From positions 496,001 to 560,000 of the forward strand of contig NZ_LR699553.1 of assembly GCF_902459535.1 (NCBI RefSeq): 64,000 nt of DNA, in the 5' to 3' direction. Numbering within the stretch: position 1 is the stretch's first letter; every line of letters starts with the position of its first letter. The notes under the pieces were generated by a model, which did not search any database, was not told where the DNA came from, and was given only the letters and a program-made list of their open reading frames with translations. The position numbers and the translations under genes are program-made. Positions 45,619 through 54,350 of this stretch are shown here, in pieces. The DNA comes from Paraburkholderia dioscoreae. GTDB lineage: Bacteria > Pseudomonadota > Gammaproteobacteria > Burkholderiales > Burkholderiaceae.

Positions 45619-46098
45619 TTACTGTTTGGGCCCGACCGAATGCGTGTGCACGAAGTCGAGCGGGAAACGCCGGCCCGCGAGGTAGTCGTCGAGACATTGC
45701 ATGACGAGCGGCGTGCGGTGCCGTTCTGGACAGGCGCGCAATTCGTCGGCGCTCATCCACAACGTGCGGACGATGTCGGGGTCGAGCGCGCGCTCCGGGT
45801 CGGGGCCGCCGCCTGCGCCGCAATAGGTGAAGCGCAGGTAGGTGACACCCTCATTGCCGGGCCGCTCGAAGTGGGTCATGTACAGGCCCACCAGCGCCTC
45901 GGGCGCGAACGGATGGGCGGTTTCCTCGAGCGTTTCGCGGATCACTGCTTCGACCAGCGTTTCGCCCGCTTCCAGATGGCCTGCGGGCTGATTCAGGCGC
46001 AGGCCGTCGGCGGTATGTTCTTCGACCACGAGAAAGCGCCCGTCACGCTCGACGATGGCCGCGACGGTGACGTGCGGCAGCCAGGTTTCCGGTTTCAT
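45619..46098 (-). CDS. Nudix hydrolase, NudJ-like
   Basis: A 159-residue Nudix hydrolase. The Nudix box reads GHLEAGETLVEAVIRETLEET near residue 40; the canonical Gx5Ex7REUxEE spacing is kept, but the box-final glycine is replaced by Ala. E. coli NudJ, encoded next to mnmA, hydrolyses HMP-pyrophosphate and nucleoside tri- and diphosphates; the same gene order supports orthology. It is divergent from the pnt operon by 241 bases. Confidence 0.87.
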   Translation of the reverse strand: MKPETWLPHVTVAAIVERDGRFLVVEEHTADGLRLNQPAGHLEAGETLVEAVIRETLEETAHPFAPEALVGLYMTHFERPGNEGVTYLRFTYCGAGGGPDPERALDPDIVRTLWMSADELRACPERHRTPLVMQCLDDYLAGRRFPLDFVHTHSVGPKQ

Positions 46099-46339
46099 GG
46101 GTGCGCATTTTACCGTTTATAGGCCTCGCCTGCCGGGAAGCGGGTCGGCGCGGCGCCCTGGTCTGCCGCCTCGCCGGCCCGTCACGACGCAGCCTGCGTC
46201 CGCCAAGGCCCCCCGCATTGTCCCCGATTTCGACGCCGCGCCCGTTTCGGTTAAAGTGAGGCGTTAGCCGTTGCACTTGCAAGCCGGCGTGCCTCGTCGG
46301 CGGATCTGTCGTAAAACAGGAAGTCGAGGAGGAACAACG

Positions 46340-47482
46340 ATGCACATCGGAGTGCCAGCCGAGACGCGCGCGCACGAAACCCGCGTCGCCGCGACGCCCG
46401 AGACGGTCAGGAAGTATGTGAGCCAGGGCCACCGGGTCGCGATCCAGAGCGGCGCCGGCACCGGCGCAAGCTTTCCTGACGACGCCTTTACGGCCGCCGG
46501 CGCGGAGATCGTCGACGCCGCGACCGCTTTCGGCGCCGATCTCGTTCTCAAGGTGCAGTCGCCGACCGACGCCGAACTGCCGCTTCTGAAGCGCGGCGCG
46601 GTGCTGGTCGGCATGCTCGATCCTTTTAATACCGAAAACTCATCAAAGCTGGCGGCAGCCGGCGTCACCGCGTTCGCGCTCGAAGCCGCGCCGCGCACCA
46701 CGCGTGCGCAAAGCCTCGACGTGCTGAGCTCGCAGGCCAACATTGCCGGGTATAAGGCGGTGCTGCTCGCCGCCACGCTTTACCCGCGCTTCATGCCGAT
46801 GCTGATGACCGCCGCCGGCACGGTGAAAGCCGCGCGCGTGCTGATTCTGGGCGCGGGCGTGGCGGGCTTGCAGGCGATTGCGACTGCGAAGCGTTTGGGC
46901 GCCGTGATCGAAGCATCCGACGTGCGTCCCGCGGTCAAGGAACAGATCGAATCGCTCGGCGCGAAGTTTCTCGACGTGCCCTACGAAACCGACGAGGAGC
47001 GTGAAGCCGCCCAAGGCGTCGGCGGCTATGCGCGGCCGATGCCGCCATCGTGGCTCGCGCGTCAGTCGGCGCTGGTTCATGAGCGCGCCAAACAGGCCGA
47101 CGTGGTGATTTCCACCGCGCTGATTCCGGGCCGCGCCGCGCCGACCTTGATCTCGGTGGAAACCGTGCAGGCGATGAAACCCGGCTCCGTGCTGGTCGAT
47201 CTCGCGGCGGGACGCGGCGCGGAGTACGAAGGCCGGCGCGGCGGCAACTGTCCGTTGACCGAAGCGGACCAGGTGGTGATCAGACACGGCGTGACTATCG
47301 TCGGCTATACAAATCTGGCCTCGATGGTGCCCGCCGACGCGTCGTCCCTCTACGCGCGCAACCTGCTCGATTTCCTCAAGCTGATCATCACGAAGGAAGG
47401 CGCCCTGAACATCGATCTCGCAGACGACATCGTCGCGGCCACGCTGCTGGCCCGCGACGGCGAAGTCGCGCGCAAGGCTTAA
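46340..47482 (+). CDS. pntAA: NAD(P) transhydrogenase, alpha-1 subunit (NAD-binding)
   Basis: A 380-residue soluble subunit (domain I) of proton-translocating transhydrogenase, which moves hydride between NADH and NADP+. MHIGVPAETRAHETRVAATPETV opens it (in parts), and the NAD-binding fold contains ARVLILGAGVAGLQAIATAKRLGA near residue 170. The start has AGGAGG eight bases ahead. It is the first gene of the three-gene operon with pntAB and pntB. Confidence 0.93.
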   Translation: MHIGVPAETRAHETRVAATPETVRKYVSQGHRVAIQSGAGTGASFPDDAFTAAGAEIVDAATAFGADLVLKVQSPTDAELPLLKRGAVLVGMLDPFNTENSSKLAAAGVTAFALEAAPRTTRAQSLDVLSSQANIAGYKAVLLAATLYPRFMPMLMTAAGTVKAARVLILGAGVAGLQAIATAKRLGAVIEASDVRPAVKEQIESLGAKFLDVPYETDEEREAAQGVGGYARPMPPSWLARQSALVHERAKQADVVISTALIPGRAAPTLISVETVQAMKPGSVLVDLAAGRGAEYEGRRGGNCPLTEADQVVIRHGVTIVGYTNLASMVPADASSLYARNLLDFLKLIITKEGALNIDLADDIVAATLLARDGEVARKA

Positions 47483-47493
47483 GGAGAATGGCG

Positions 47494-47826
47494 ATGGAAG
47501 TCATCAACCACACCGTCATCAACCTGATCATCTTCGTGCTGGCGATCTACGTCGGCTACCACGTGGTCTGGAACGTCACGCCCGCGCTGCACACGCCGCT
47601 GATGGCCGTGACCAACGCGATCTCGGCGATCGTGATCGTCGGCGCGATGCTGGCCGCCGGCCTGACCCTGGGTGCGCCGGGCAAGTTCTTCGGCACGCTC
47701 GCCGTCGCACTCGCGGCGGTCAACGTGTTTGGCGGCTTTCTCGTGACGCGGCGAATGCTGGAGATGTTCCGCAAGAAAGAGCCGAAGAAGCTGATCGCAG
47801 ATAAGACGGCAAAGGAGAACGCGTAA
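47494..47826 (+). CDS. pntAB: NAD(P) transhydrogenase, alpha-2 subunit (membrane)
   Basis: A 110-residue membrane subunit with three to four hydrophobic segments (HTVINLIIFVLAIYVGYHVVW, LMAVTNAISAIVIVGAM, LAVALAAVNVFGGFLV). It forms part of the proton channel with PntB. AAGGAGA precedes; the ATG at 47494 has better spacing than the one at 47488. Its stop overlaps the pntB start (TAATG). Confidence 0.92.
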   Translation: MEVINHTVINLIIFVLAIYVGYHVVWNVTPALHTPLMAVTNAISAIVIVGAMLAAGLTLGAPGKFFGTLAVALAAVNVFGGFLVTRRMLEMFRKKEPKKLIADKTAKENA

Positions 47827-49280
47827 TGAGTCTGAACCTCGTCACGCTGCTTTATCTGGTCGCGTCGGTCTGCTTCATTCAGGCGCTCAAGGGGCTGTCG
47901 AATCCGAAGACCGCGCGCATCGGCAATACCTTCGGCATGGCCGGGATGGCGATCGCGATCCTCACCACCATCGCGCTGATCGTCAAGCAGGCTAACGGGC
48001 TCGGTTCGAACCTCGGTTTGGGGCTCGGTCTGCTGCTGGTCGCGCTGGTGATCGGCGGCGCGGTCGGCGCGTTCGTCGCCGCGCGCGTGGAAATGACCAA
48101 GATGCCGGAGCTGGTCGCGGCGATGCACTCGCTGATCGGTCTGGCCGCCGTGTGTATCGCGTATGCGGTGGTGTCGGAGCCGGCGGCGTTCGGTCTGGTC
48201 GATCCGGAGAACACCGCGCCGGGCTTCCTGCCGTATGGCAATCGCGTCGAGCTGTTCATCGGCACGTTCGTCGGCGCGATCACGTTCTCCGGTTCGGTGA
48301 TCGCGTTCGGCAAGCTGTCGGGCAAGTACAAGTTCCGCCTGTTCCAGGGCGCGCCGGTCGTGTATGCCGGGCAGCATCTGATCAACCTGCTGCTCGCGCT
48401 CGCGATGCTCGGCTTTGGCGTGATCTTCTTCCTCACGCAGTCGTGGCTGCCGTTCATCATCATGACGATCATCGCTTTCGTGCTCGGCGTGCTGATCATC
48501 ATTCCGATCGGCGGCGCGGACATGCCGGTGGTGGTGTCGATGCTGAACTCGTACTCGGGCTGGGCGGCGGCGGGCATCGGCTTCTCGCTGAACAATCCGA
48601 TGCTGATCATCGCGGGCTCGCTGGTGGGTTCGTCGGGTGCGATTCTTTCGTACATCATGTGCCGCGCGATGAACCGCTCGTTCTTCAACGTGATTCTCGG
48701 CGGCTTCGGTAATGAGGCGGGGGCGGCGGTAGCGGGTGGGTCGGCGGAGCAGCGTCCGGTGAAATCCGGTTCTGCAGACGATGCGGCGTTTATGCTCGGC
48801 AATGCTGAAACCGTGGTGATCGTGCCGGGGTATGGTCTCGCCGTGGCACGTGCGCAGCATGCGCTGAAGGAGCTGACCGACAAGCTGGTGGAGAAAGGCA
48901 TCGAGGTGAAGTACGCGATTCACCCGGTGGCGGGCCGGATGCCGGGCCACATGAACGTGCTGCTCGCCGAAGCCGAAGTGCCGTACGACATGGTCTACGA
49001 AATGGACGACATCAACGGGGAGTTCGGCCAGGTCGACGTGGTGCTGGTGCTCGGCGCAAATGACGTGGTGAATCCGGCGGCGAAGAACGATCCGAAGTCG
49101 CCGATTGCGGGCATGCCGATCATCGAGGCGTACAAGGCGCGTACGGTGATCGTGAACAAGCGCTCGATGGCGGCGGGGTACGCCGGGCTCGACAACGACC
49201 TGTTCTACATGGACAAGACGATGATGGTGTTCGGCGATGCGAAGAAGGTGATCGAAGATATGGTGAAAGCGGTCGAATAA
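47826..49280 (+). CDS. pntB: NAD(P) transhydrogenase, beta subunit (NADP-binding)
   Basis: A 484-residue subunit with eight to nine membrane segments, then the NADP-binding domain III from about residue 305. VVIVPGYGLAVARAQHALKEL near residue 320, HPVAGRMPGHMNVLLAEA near 360, LVLGANDVVNPAA near 405 and KRSMAAGYAGLDNDLFY near 445 are the conserved blocks. It couples hydride transfer to proton movement at the inner membrane, supplying NADPH. Confidence 0.94.
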   Translation: MSLNLVTLLYLVASVCFIQALKGLSNPKTARIGNTFGMAGMAIAILTTIALIVKQANGLGSNLGLGLGLLLVALVIGGAVGAFVAARVEMTKMPELVAAMHSLIGLAAVCIAYAVVSEPAAFGLVDPENTAPGFLPYGNRVELFIGTFVGAITFSGSVIAFGKLSGKYKFRLFQGAPVVYAGQHLINLLLALAMLGFGVIFFLTQSWLPFIIMTIIAFVLGVLIIIPIGGADMPVVVSMLNSYSGWAAAGIGFSLNNPMLIIAGSLVGSSGAILSYIMCRAMNRSFFNVILGGFGNEAGAAVAGGSAEQRPVKSGSADDAAFMLGNAETVVIVPGYGLAVARAQHALKELTDKLVEKGIEVKYAIHPVAGRMPGHMNVLLAEAEVPYDMVYEMDDINGEFGQVDVVLVLGANDVVNPAAKNDPKSPIAGMPIIEAYKARTVIVNKRSMAAGYAGLDNDLFYMDKTMMVFGDAKKVIEDMVKAVE

Positions 49281-49293
49281 ACCCGCCTGGAAC

Positions 49294-49332
49294 AGGATCG
49301 CGGTTTGCCTCGCAACGGCAAACCGCGATCCT
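49294..49332. terminator. 16-bp hairpin between convergent pntB and WYL-regulator genes
   Basis: AGGATCGCGGTTTGCC and its perfect complement enclose a 7-base loop, starting 14 bases after the pntB stop and ending at the first base of the stop triplet of the opposing gene. No T-run follows on either strand. It most likely blocks or stabilises both converging transcripts. Confidence 0.6.
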
Positions 49333-50018
49333 CACTTCGGCCTGGCATTCACATGCCGCAACAGATCCGCAAGGCGCCTGCCTTCCTGATCCGGATACTG
49401 TTCGAGCACCTGCAGATTCTGGATCTTCTCCAGTCCGAAATTGCGGAAATCGCTACGCAATTCACACCACGCGCCAAGCGTCCAGCGCGCGCCCCAATAG
49501 GCGAGCGCAAGTGGCCAGACGCGTCGTTCGGTCGCCGCGCCATTCACGTCGACGTAAGCAAAGCTCACCACATGCCGCGTATCGATCGCGCGATGCAGCG
49601 CGTCCAGTTGCGCCGAAAAATTCCCCTTGATGTGAAACGACGGCGCGAAAACCGCCAGCCTTTCCAGCGCCGCGCGCTTGTCGGCGGGCATGGCCGAAGC
49701 GATTTTGGCGAGCGCGCCGCGCGCGCCACCGGCAAAGGCGGCGCCTCCCCACGACTCGAGCATGCGTGCGCCCGCGGCGAGCGCGGCCAGTTCGTCGGCG
49801 GTGAAGGTGAGCGGCGGCAAACTCGCCGTGCGGCTCAGCCGGTAGCCGATGCCGGCTTCGCCCTCGATCGGCACCCCTGACAGTTGCAGATCACGCACAT
49901 CGCGATAGACCGTGCGCAGCGAGATGTTCAGCCAGTCGGCGAGTTGCTGCGCGGTGGTCAGACGCCGTCCGCGCAGCAGTTCGGCGATCTGGAACAGGCG
50001 GTCGGCGCGGCGCGTCAT
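49332..50018 (-). CDS. YafY-type HTH/WYL-domain transcriptional regulator
   Basis: A 228-residue regulator. An N-terminal HTH (RLFQIAELLRGRRLTTAQQLADWLNISLRTVYRDVRDLQ, in parts; residues 6-45) is followed by GVPIEGEAGIGYRL. The C-terminal ligand-binding WYL domain has VSFAYVDVNGAATERRVWPLALAYWGARW near residue 150. WYL domains often sense nucleic acids or nucleotides. It is transcribed after the VOC gene (120 bases away), a common HTH-VOC pairing in proteobacteria. The start at 50018 avoids an 18-residue non-conserved extension. Confidence 0.87.
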   Translation of the reverse strand: MTRRADRLFQIAELLRGRRLTTAQQLADWLNISLRTVYRDVRDLQLSGVPIEGEAGIGYRLSRTASLPPLTFTADELAALAAGARMLESWGGAAFAGGARGALAKIASAMPADKRAALERLAVFAPSFHIKGNFSAQLDALHRAIDTRHVVSFAYVDVNGAATERRVWPLALAYWGARWTLGAWCELRSDFRNFGLEKIQNLQVLEQYPDQEGRRLADLLRHVNARPK

Positions 50019-50138
50019 CGTGGGCGTGGTGTAGAAGAGGACCGGGACAGTCCCGCGATGATAGCGCCGCATGCCGCGCTCCGGTCAGCGTTCGTGCGCG
50101 GTGTCTGGCGCCCGCCGCGCATGAGCGTCGTGACGCGT

Positions 50139-50522
50139 TTAACCGTTGGTCTGCGAATGCAGGCCGAGGCGGTTGCCTTCCGTATCGGTGAAGAACGCGA
50201 TATAGCCGATGTCCTTCGGCAGCTTGATCACCGGGCCGTCGGTCTTGCCGCCGGCTTTCTCCACGCGCGCGAGGGTGGCGTCGACGTTCGGCTGCGCGTT
50301 CAGGTAGACGAGCACGCCGTCGCCGGTCGGCGTCATCGACGGGCTGTGGACGATCGCGCCGCCGGTGGCCGGTTCTTCGTAGCCGAACACGGCGATCGGC
50401 TGGCCGCCGATTTCCTGCACGTTCAGTTTGACGTCGAGCGCGGCTTCGTAGAAACGAACGGCGCGAGCGAAATCGACGGACGGAATCTCGAACCATGCAA
50501 CAACTTTGGATGATGTGGACAT
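50139..50522 (-). CDS. VOC-family (glyoxalase-like) protein
   Basis: A 127-residue two-module VOC-fold protein. It begins VVAWFEIPSVDFARAVRFYEAALDV, and the second module contains DGVLVYLNAQPNVDATLARVEKAGG. It resembles glyoxalase/bleomycin-resistance proteins, but the metal ligands are not convincing and the function is unknown. An AGGAGAGTG ribosome-binding site (minus strand) precedes the ATG at 50522. Confidence 0.8.
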   Translation of the reverse strand: MSTSSKVVAWFEIPSVDFARAVRFYEAALDVKLNVQEIGGQPIAVFGYEEPATGGAIVHSPSMTPTGDGVLVYLNAQPNVDATLARVEKAGGKTDGPVIKLPKDIGYIAFFTDTEGNRLGLHSQTNG

Positions 50523-50683
50523 GTCACTCTCCTGGGGATGGCGGGGTAAGCCGTGCAAAGCGCCGGATGGCGTGAGAAGGAGTGTGCGGGGGTGCTGCTG
50601 ACAGCGTGGTGTCAGTAGGGCGTGGCAGCAGCGATGAAAGAAGCGATGAGAGAAGCGAAGGGGGCCGAAGCAGACAGCAGGCG

Positions 50684-50720
50684 AAAAAAAAACCGCGAGG
50701 CCGGTTCGCGGCTCGCGGTT
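50684..50720 (-). terminator. rho-independent terminator for the minus-strand methyltransferase gene
   Basis: On the minus strand AACCGCGAG and CTCGCGGTT pair around a 12-base loop, followed by seven more Ts. It lies 40 bases after the stop of the THUMP methyltransferase gene. Confidence 0.85.
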
Positions 50721-50759
50721 CTTATCGCCTTGCAGCGGCGGCGCTGAAAGCGCTGTGCG

Positions 50760-52052
50760 TCAAGCCGCAGGCGTATCAGTTTGCGGCCGCTGCCGCACGC
50801 TGCCTGCGATCAGGTCGAAGCGGAACAGCCGGCATTCGAGCGCGCCGTTAAAGAGCGGTGTCTTGGTCGATTCACGCAGGCGCAACTGGCCAGGCAGCTT
50901 GCGGTCCGACGTCAGGATAAACGCATGCCAACCGGTGAAGCGTTGCTTGAGCGCGTCGCCTAGCGACTGGAAGAATTCGCTGTCCGGCGTTTCCTCCTGG
51001 GCGCGGCGAAAGCCGTCGTCTTCGCGGCTGTCACGATTGCCGCGGCCTTCGCGAAGCTCGCCGCGCGCATTGCGTCCGCGCACTTCGATCCGTTCGCCAT
51101 AGGGCGGATTCGCGACGAGAATGCCCGCCGCGGACGAGGGCGGCGTCATGTTGCGCGCGTCGAGCTGCTTGAGCGGAATAGACGGCAAGCCGGCACGCTG
51201 GAAGTTGGCGCGCGCCTTGTCGAGCATGTCGCCGGAAATATCGCTACCGAAGATCTGCAGATCGGCACGCGAACTGCGCGCGGCGTGTTTCGCGTCGAGC
51301 GCGGCGGCCTTGAGCGTTTGCCAGGTCCTGGCTTCGTACTGCTTGAGCTTCTCGAAGCCGAAGCGGCGTTCCGCGCCCGGCGCGATATTCAGCGCCACCT
51401 GCGCGGCTTCGGCGAGGAACGTGCCGCTGCCGCACATCGGGTCGTACAGGGGCGTGCCGGCGGTCCAACCGGTCAGACGCAGAATGCCCGCGGCCAGATT
51501 CTCGCGCAGCGGCGCCGCGCCCTTGTCGAGGCGCCAGCCGCGCTTGAAGAGCGGGTCGCCCGAGGTGTCGAGATACAGCGTGCAGTCGGTGGCGGTGAGA
51601 AACGCGAACACGCGCACGTCGGGCATGGCGGTGTCGATACTCGGACGCGCACCGCTGACTTCGCGCAGACGGTCGCAGATCGCGTCCTTCACGCGCAGCG
51701 TGGTGAATTCCAGGCTGCGCAGCGGCGATTTGATTGCGGTGACGTCCACCCGCAGCGTTTCGTTTGCCGAGAACCATTGTTCCCAACGCTGTTCGACCGC
51801 GAGCGCGTAAATGTCCTGTTCGCTGCGATACGGACGATGCGCGATTTTCAGCAGCACGCGGCTCGCGAGGCGCGAGTGCAGGTTGGCGGCCATGCCGGCG
51901 GCCCAGCCTCCACGGAAATGCACGCCGCCCGGCACTTGTGCGCCGGCCGTGAACGGCGCGCCGTTCAGGTGCTGGGCGGCAATTTCGGCGAGTTCGGCCG
52001 CGAGCGAGGCTTCAAGGCCGCGTGGGCAAGGGAGGAAGAAATCGAAGGACAT
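50760..52052 (-). CDS. THUMP-domain class I SAM-dependent RNA methyltransferase (RlmL/UPF0020-type)
   Basis: A 430-residue RNA methyltransferase. The THUMP domain covers about residues 50-155, the SAM-binding fold begins near residue 195 (LYDPMCGSGTFLAEAA), and the catalytic NPPYGERIEVRG lies near residue 310. It resembles the 23S rRNA m2G2445 methyltransferase half of E. coli RlmL. A charged Arg/Glu/Asp insert of about 30 residues follows the NPPY block. Its target is unproven. Confidence 0.85.
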   Translation of the reverse strand: MSFDFFLPCPRGLEASLAAELAEIAAQHLNGAPFTAGAQVPGGVHFRGGWAAGMAANLHSRLASRVLLKIAHRPYRSEQDIYALAVEQRWEQWFSANETLRVDVTAIKSPLRSLEFTTLRVKDAICDRLREVSGARPSIDTAMPDVRVFAFLTATDCTLYLDTSGDPLFKRGWRLDKGAAPLRENLAAGILRLTGWTAGTPLYDPMCGSGTFLAEAAQVALNIAPGAERRFGFEKLKQYEARTWQTLKAAALDAKHAARSSRADLQIFGSDISGDMLDKARANFQRAGLPSIPLKQLDARNMTPPSSAAGILVANPPYGERIEVRGRNARGELREGRGNRDSREDDGFRRAQEETPDSEFFQSLGDALKQRFTGWHAFILTSDRKLPGQLRLRESTKTPLFNGALECRLFRFDLIAGSVRQRPQTDTPAA

Positions 52053-52183
52053 TGAGGTTGCCGGAAGGCGTTGGATAAGGCGCTATTGTACGCGGTCGGG
52101 GTGAGCGGCCATGCGCGATTGCCTGGCGGCAAGCCGCGCCCGCCTGCGCGGGCGGTGCGGCGAGCGGTTGCCGCCGCAGGCCG

Positions 52184-54349
52184 CTACCTGGCTGCGCGTG
52201 CCGCTTTTGCCGGCCAGACGAGTTCCAGCGGATGCCGGAACAGCCGTTGCCAGATCGCGCCACGCAGCGAGCGCACCGCGTTGCGCCGCAAGTCGCGCGA
52301 TTTCACCGCCATGTAGAAGGCGAGCGCGAAACTCACGGCCACGTTGAGTATCGCCATGCTGCCGACACCGGCCACCGCCCACCACAACTCCGGCAGTTTC
52401 AGCGCGTCCTTGCCGAGCACGCCGAGCGCGACGCCGATCGAACCGGCGCTGAGCGTGACGTGACGCACTTCGAAGGAAAACGCAAACGCGGTGAGAATCG
52501 CCGGCACCAGGCCGAGCATCAGCCCGAGCGTGATATTGCCGACCACCCCCGCCACATTCGCACGGCAAAACCGCGCGATCCGGTCGGCACCGGCCGCGCC
52601 CAGCGTCATGCGCAGACGGCGGTTATAGGTGAGCGCGTCGGCAACGCGATGCAGCACGAACCAGTTGTCCGCCCAGCCCGCAAGCAGGCTGGACGACCAC
52701 AGCAGCACGCCGGTCAACGCGGCGTAGAACGGTGTCGGCCCCCAGAGCGAGAAGGAGTGCAGCGTGGCGTGCGCCTTCTCCGGCGAAATGATGTTGGCGC
52801 GAAACAGCGCGTGCCACAGCAATTGCACGCCGAAGCACACGGGAAACACCAGCAGAACGTTGCCGAGCACCGCGGCGGCCTGGGTGCGCATCAGCGCGGT
52901 CACCGAACTGACGAAGCTGTCGACCCCTGCCGGCGTGCCGACACCGTCGAGTTCCCGCGCGAGCGTCGGTGCGGTCATGGCCGGCTGCTTGGTGGCGAGC
53001 GAGAAGTGCAGGAAGTGCATCAGCAGGAAACTCGCCGCGTAGTTGATGCCGGCCAGCAGGCCTTCGAACATCGCCTGAAAATGCGCGCCGGTAATGGCGA
53101 ATTTCACGCACACCGTGACGACGGTGACGAGACCGCCGCCGGCCGCCATGCGCAGCATCTTCAGATATTCGGCGCGATCGCGGGCGATGTAGTGCTCGCC
53201 GGTATCGGCGCTGTATTCGACGACCTTGCGCGCCAGCAGCGAAAAGTTGCTGCGTACCAGGTGCGCGACGCTCTGGCTCGCATGGTTTGCGTTGACGAGT
53301 TCGGCGGTGAGACGCGCGCCGGCGTGCGGATCGTCTTGCGCCATCCATGCATTCAGCAGATGCTCGGCGCGCACGATCCGCATGCGCATCCGTTCGACCT
53401 GGAACACGATGTCGACGCTCACGCCGTTGCGATAGAGATGCGCGAAGACGTCGTCCGTCGCGCCGCGGCATTCGTCGAGCAGCAGCCGCAGATAGTTGAC
53501 CTCGTGCAGCAGCGGTTCCTGCGGGCCGCCGGCCACGAACGCCTGGTGCGCGGCTTCGACGGCGAGCATCGCGCGTGTGAGCCGGTAGAACGGTTGCTTT
53601 TCCATCGCGACGCGCACGTCGCTGGCTTCGTGCGTGGCATGGCCGTCGCGATCGCGGTGCGCGTGAGCGAAGCCGCAGTCGTCCGGATCGGCTCGGCCCA
53701 GACGGCTGCGCACGGTTTGTGACAGGCCCGTGGAACTGATCTGGCAGGTCAGGTTATGCAGCGCCGCCAGCAGGTCGAGCGAAAACGGTGTGGTGTCGCG
53801 CTGTTCGTCTTCGTCCGCCGCGTAATCGAAAAGCACGTGGATGCGGATCAGCAGGTCGGTGGGAAGCGCGCCGATCCATTCGGCGTCCCGCTCCGAGCTG
53901 AACATGAGCGTGACGATCGCGGTGAGGTCGCGCCGGTTTGGCGCGGGCGGAATCAACGCGGCTTCGAGCCGTTCGAACAACGCACCGAAGAAGCCCGAAT
54001 GCACGGGCATGCCGGCGTCGCACAGCAGCGAGAGGCCGTCGCTCTCGCGCAGCAGTGCACGCAGAATACCGGCGACGTTCGCCTTCCAGACGGGGTTGCG
54101 GTCGAGCACATGGAGGAGATAGCGGATTCGCGTGTGCGCCGGCGTGGAGTGATGGGCGTTGCCTTCAGCGGCGGCGCCGGCCTGGACTGCGTGGCCCCGG
54201 CGAATCCAGTGGGCGAGTTCGATCAGCCACGCGCTGCGCTCCGGATACGGCGCGGTCCGGTCGGCGATCGCCAGCAGCGCATCGAGCTGGTGACCGCCGT
54301 CGCGCGAAGCGCGCCATTTCCTGATGAATCGTTTGAGCGAGTCGAACAC
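52184..54349 (-). CDS. Gcr/PF10136 'site-specific recombinase' family membrane protein
   Basis: A 721-residue protein of the family annotated as site-specific recombinase (Gcr, first named in Neisseria). Residues 1-400 are soluble and helical. The C-terminal half has about seven hydrophobic segments, including GGGLVTVVTVCVKFAI, LLAGINYAASFLLMHFLHFS, AAVLGNVLLVFPVCFGVQLL and VAGVGSMAILNVAVSFALAF. No tyrosine-recombinase R-HxxR-Y pattern or serine-recombinase nucleophile block is visible. TKQPAMTAPTLAREL and WGPTPFYAALTGVLLW look conserved. The GTG start at 54349 is one base after the pqiC stop, so translation is coupled to the Pqi operon. I infer an inner-membrane role linked to Pqi transport rather than DNA recombination. 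Confidence 0.75.
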   Translation of the reverse strand: MFDSLKRFIRKWRASRDGGHQLDALLAIADRTAPYPERSAWLIELAHWIRRGHAVQAGAAAEGNAHHSTPAHTRIRYLLHVLDRNPVWKANVAGILRALLRESDGLSLLCDAGMPVHSGFFGALFERLEAALIPPAPNRRDLTAIVTLMFSSERDAEWIGALPTDLLIRIHVLFDYAADEDEQRDTTPFSLDLLAALHNLTCQISSTGLSQTVRSRLGRADPDDCGFAHAHRDRDGHATHEASDVRVAMEKQPFYRLTRAMLAVEAAHQAFVAGGPQEPLLHEVNYLRLLLDECRGATDDVFAHLYRNGVSVDIVFQVERMRMRIVRAEHLLNAWMAQDDPHAGARLTAELVNANHASQSVAHLVRSNFSLLARKVVEYSADTGEHYIARDRAEYLKMLRMAAGGGLVTVVTVCVKFAITGAHFQAMFEGLLAGINYAASFLLMHFLHFSLATKQPAMTAPTLARELDGVGTPAGVDSFVSSVTALMRTQAAAVLGNVLLVFPVCFGVQLLWHALFRANIISPEKAHATLHSFSLWGPTPFYAALTGVLLWSSSLLAGWADNWFVLHRVADALTYNRRLRMTLGAAGADRIARFCRANVAGVVGNITLGLMLGLVPAILTAFAFSFEVRHVTLSAGSIGVALGVLGKDALKLPELWWAVAGVGSMAILNVAVSFALAFYMAVKSRDLRRNAVRSLRGAIWQRLFRHPLELVWPAKAARAAR

Positions 54350-54350
54350 T

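Noticed and set aside
52184..54349. Mobile element or integron signalled by the 'site-specific recombinase' gene
   Set aside because: No attachment sites, inverted ends or cargo are seen, and the protein is a membrane protein inside the pqi operon.
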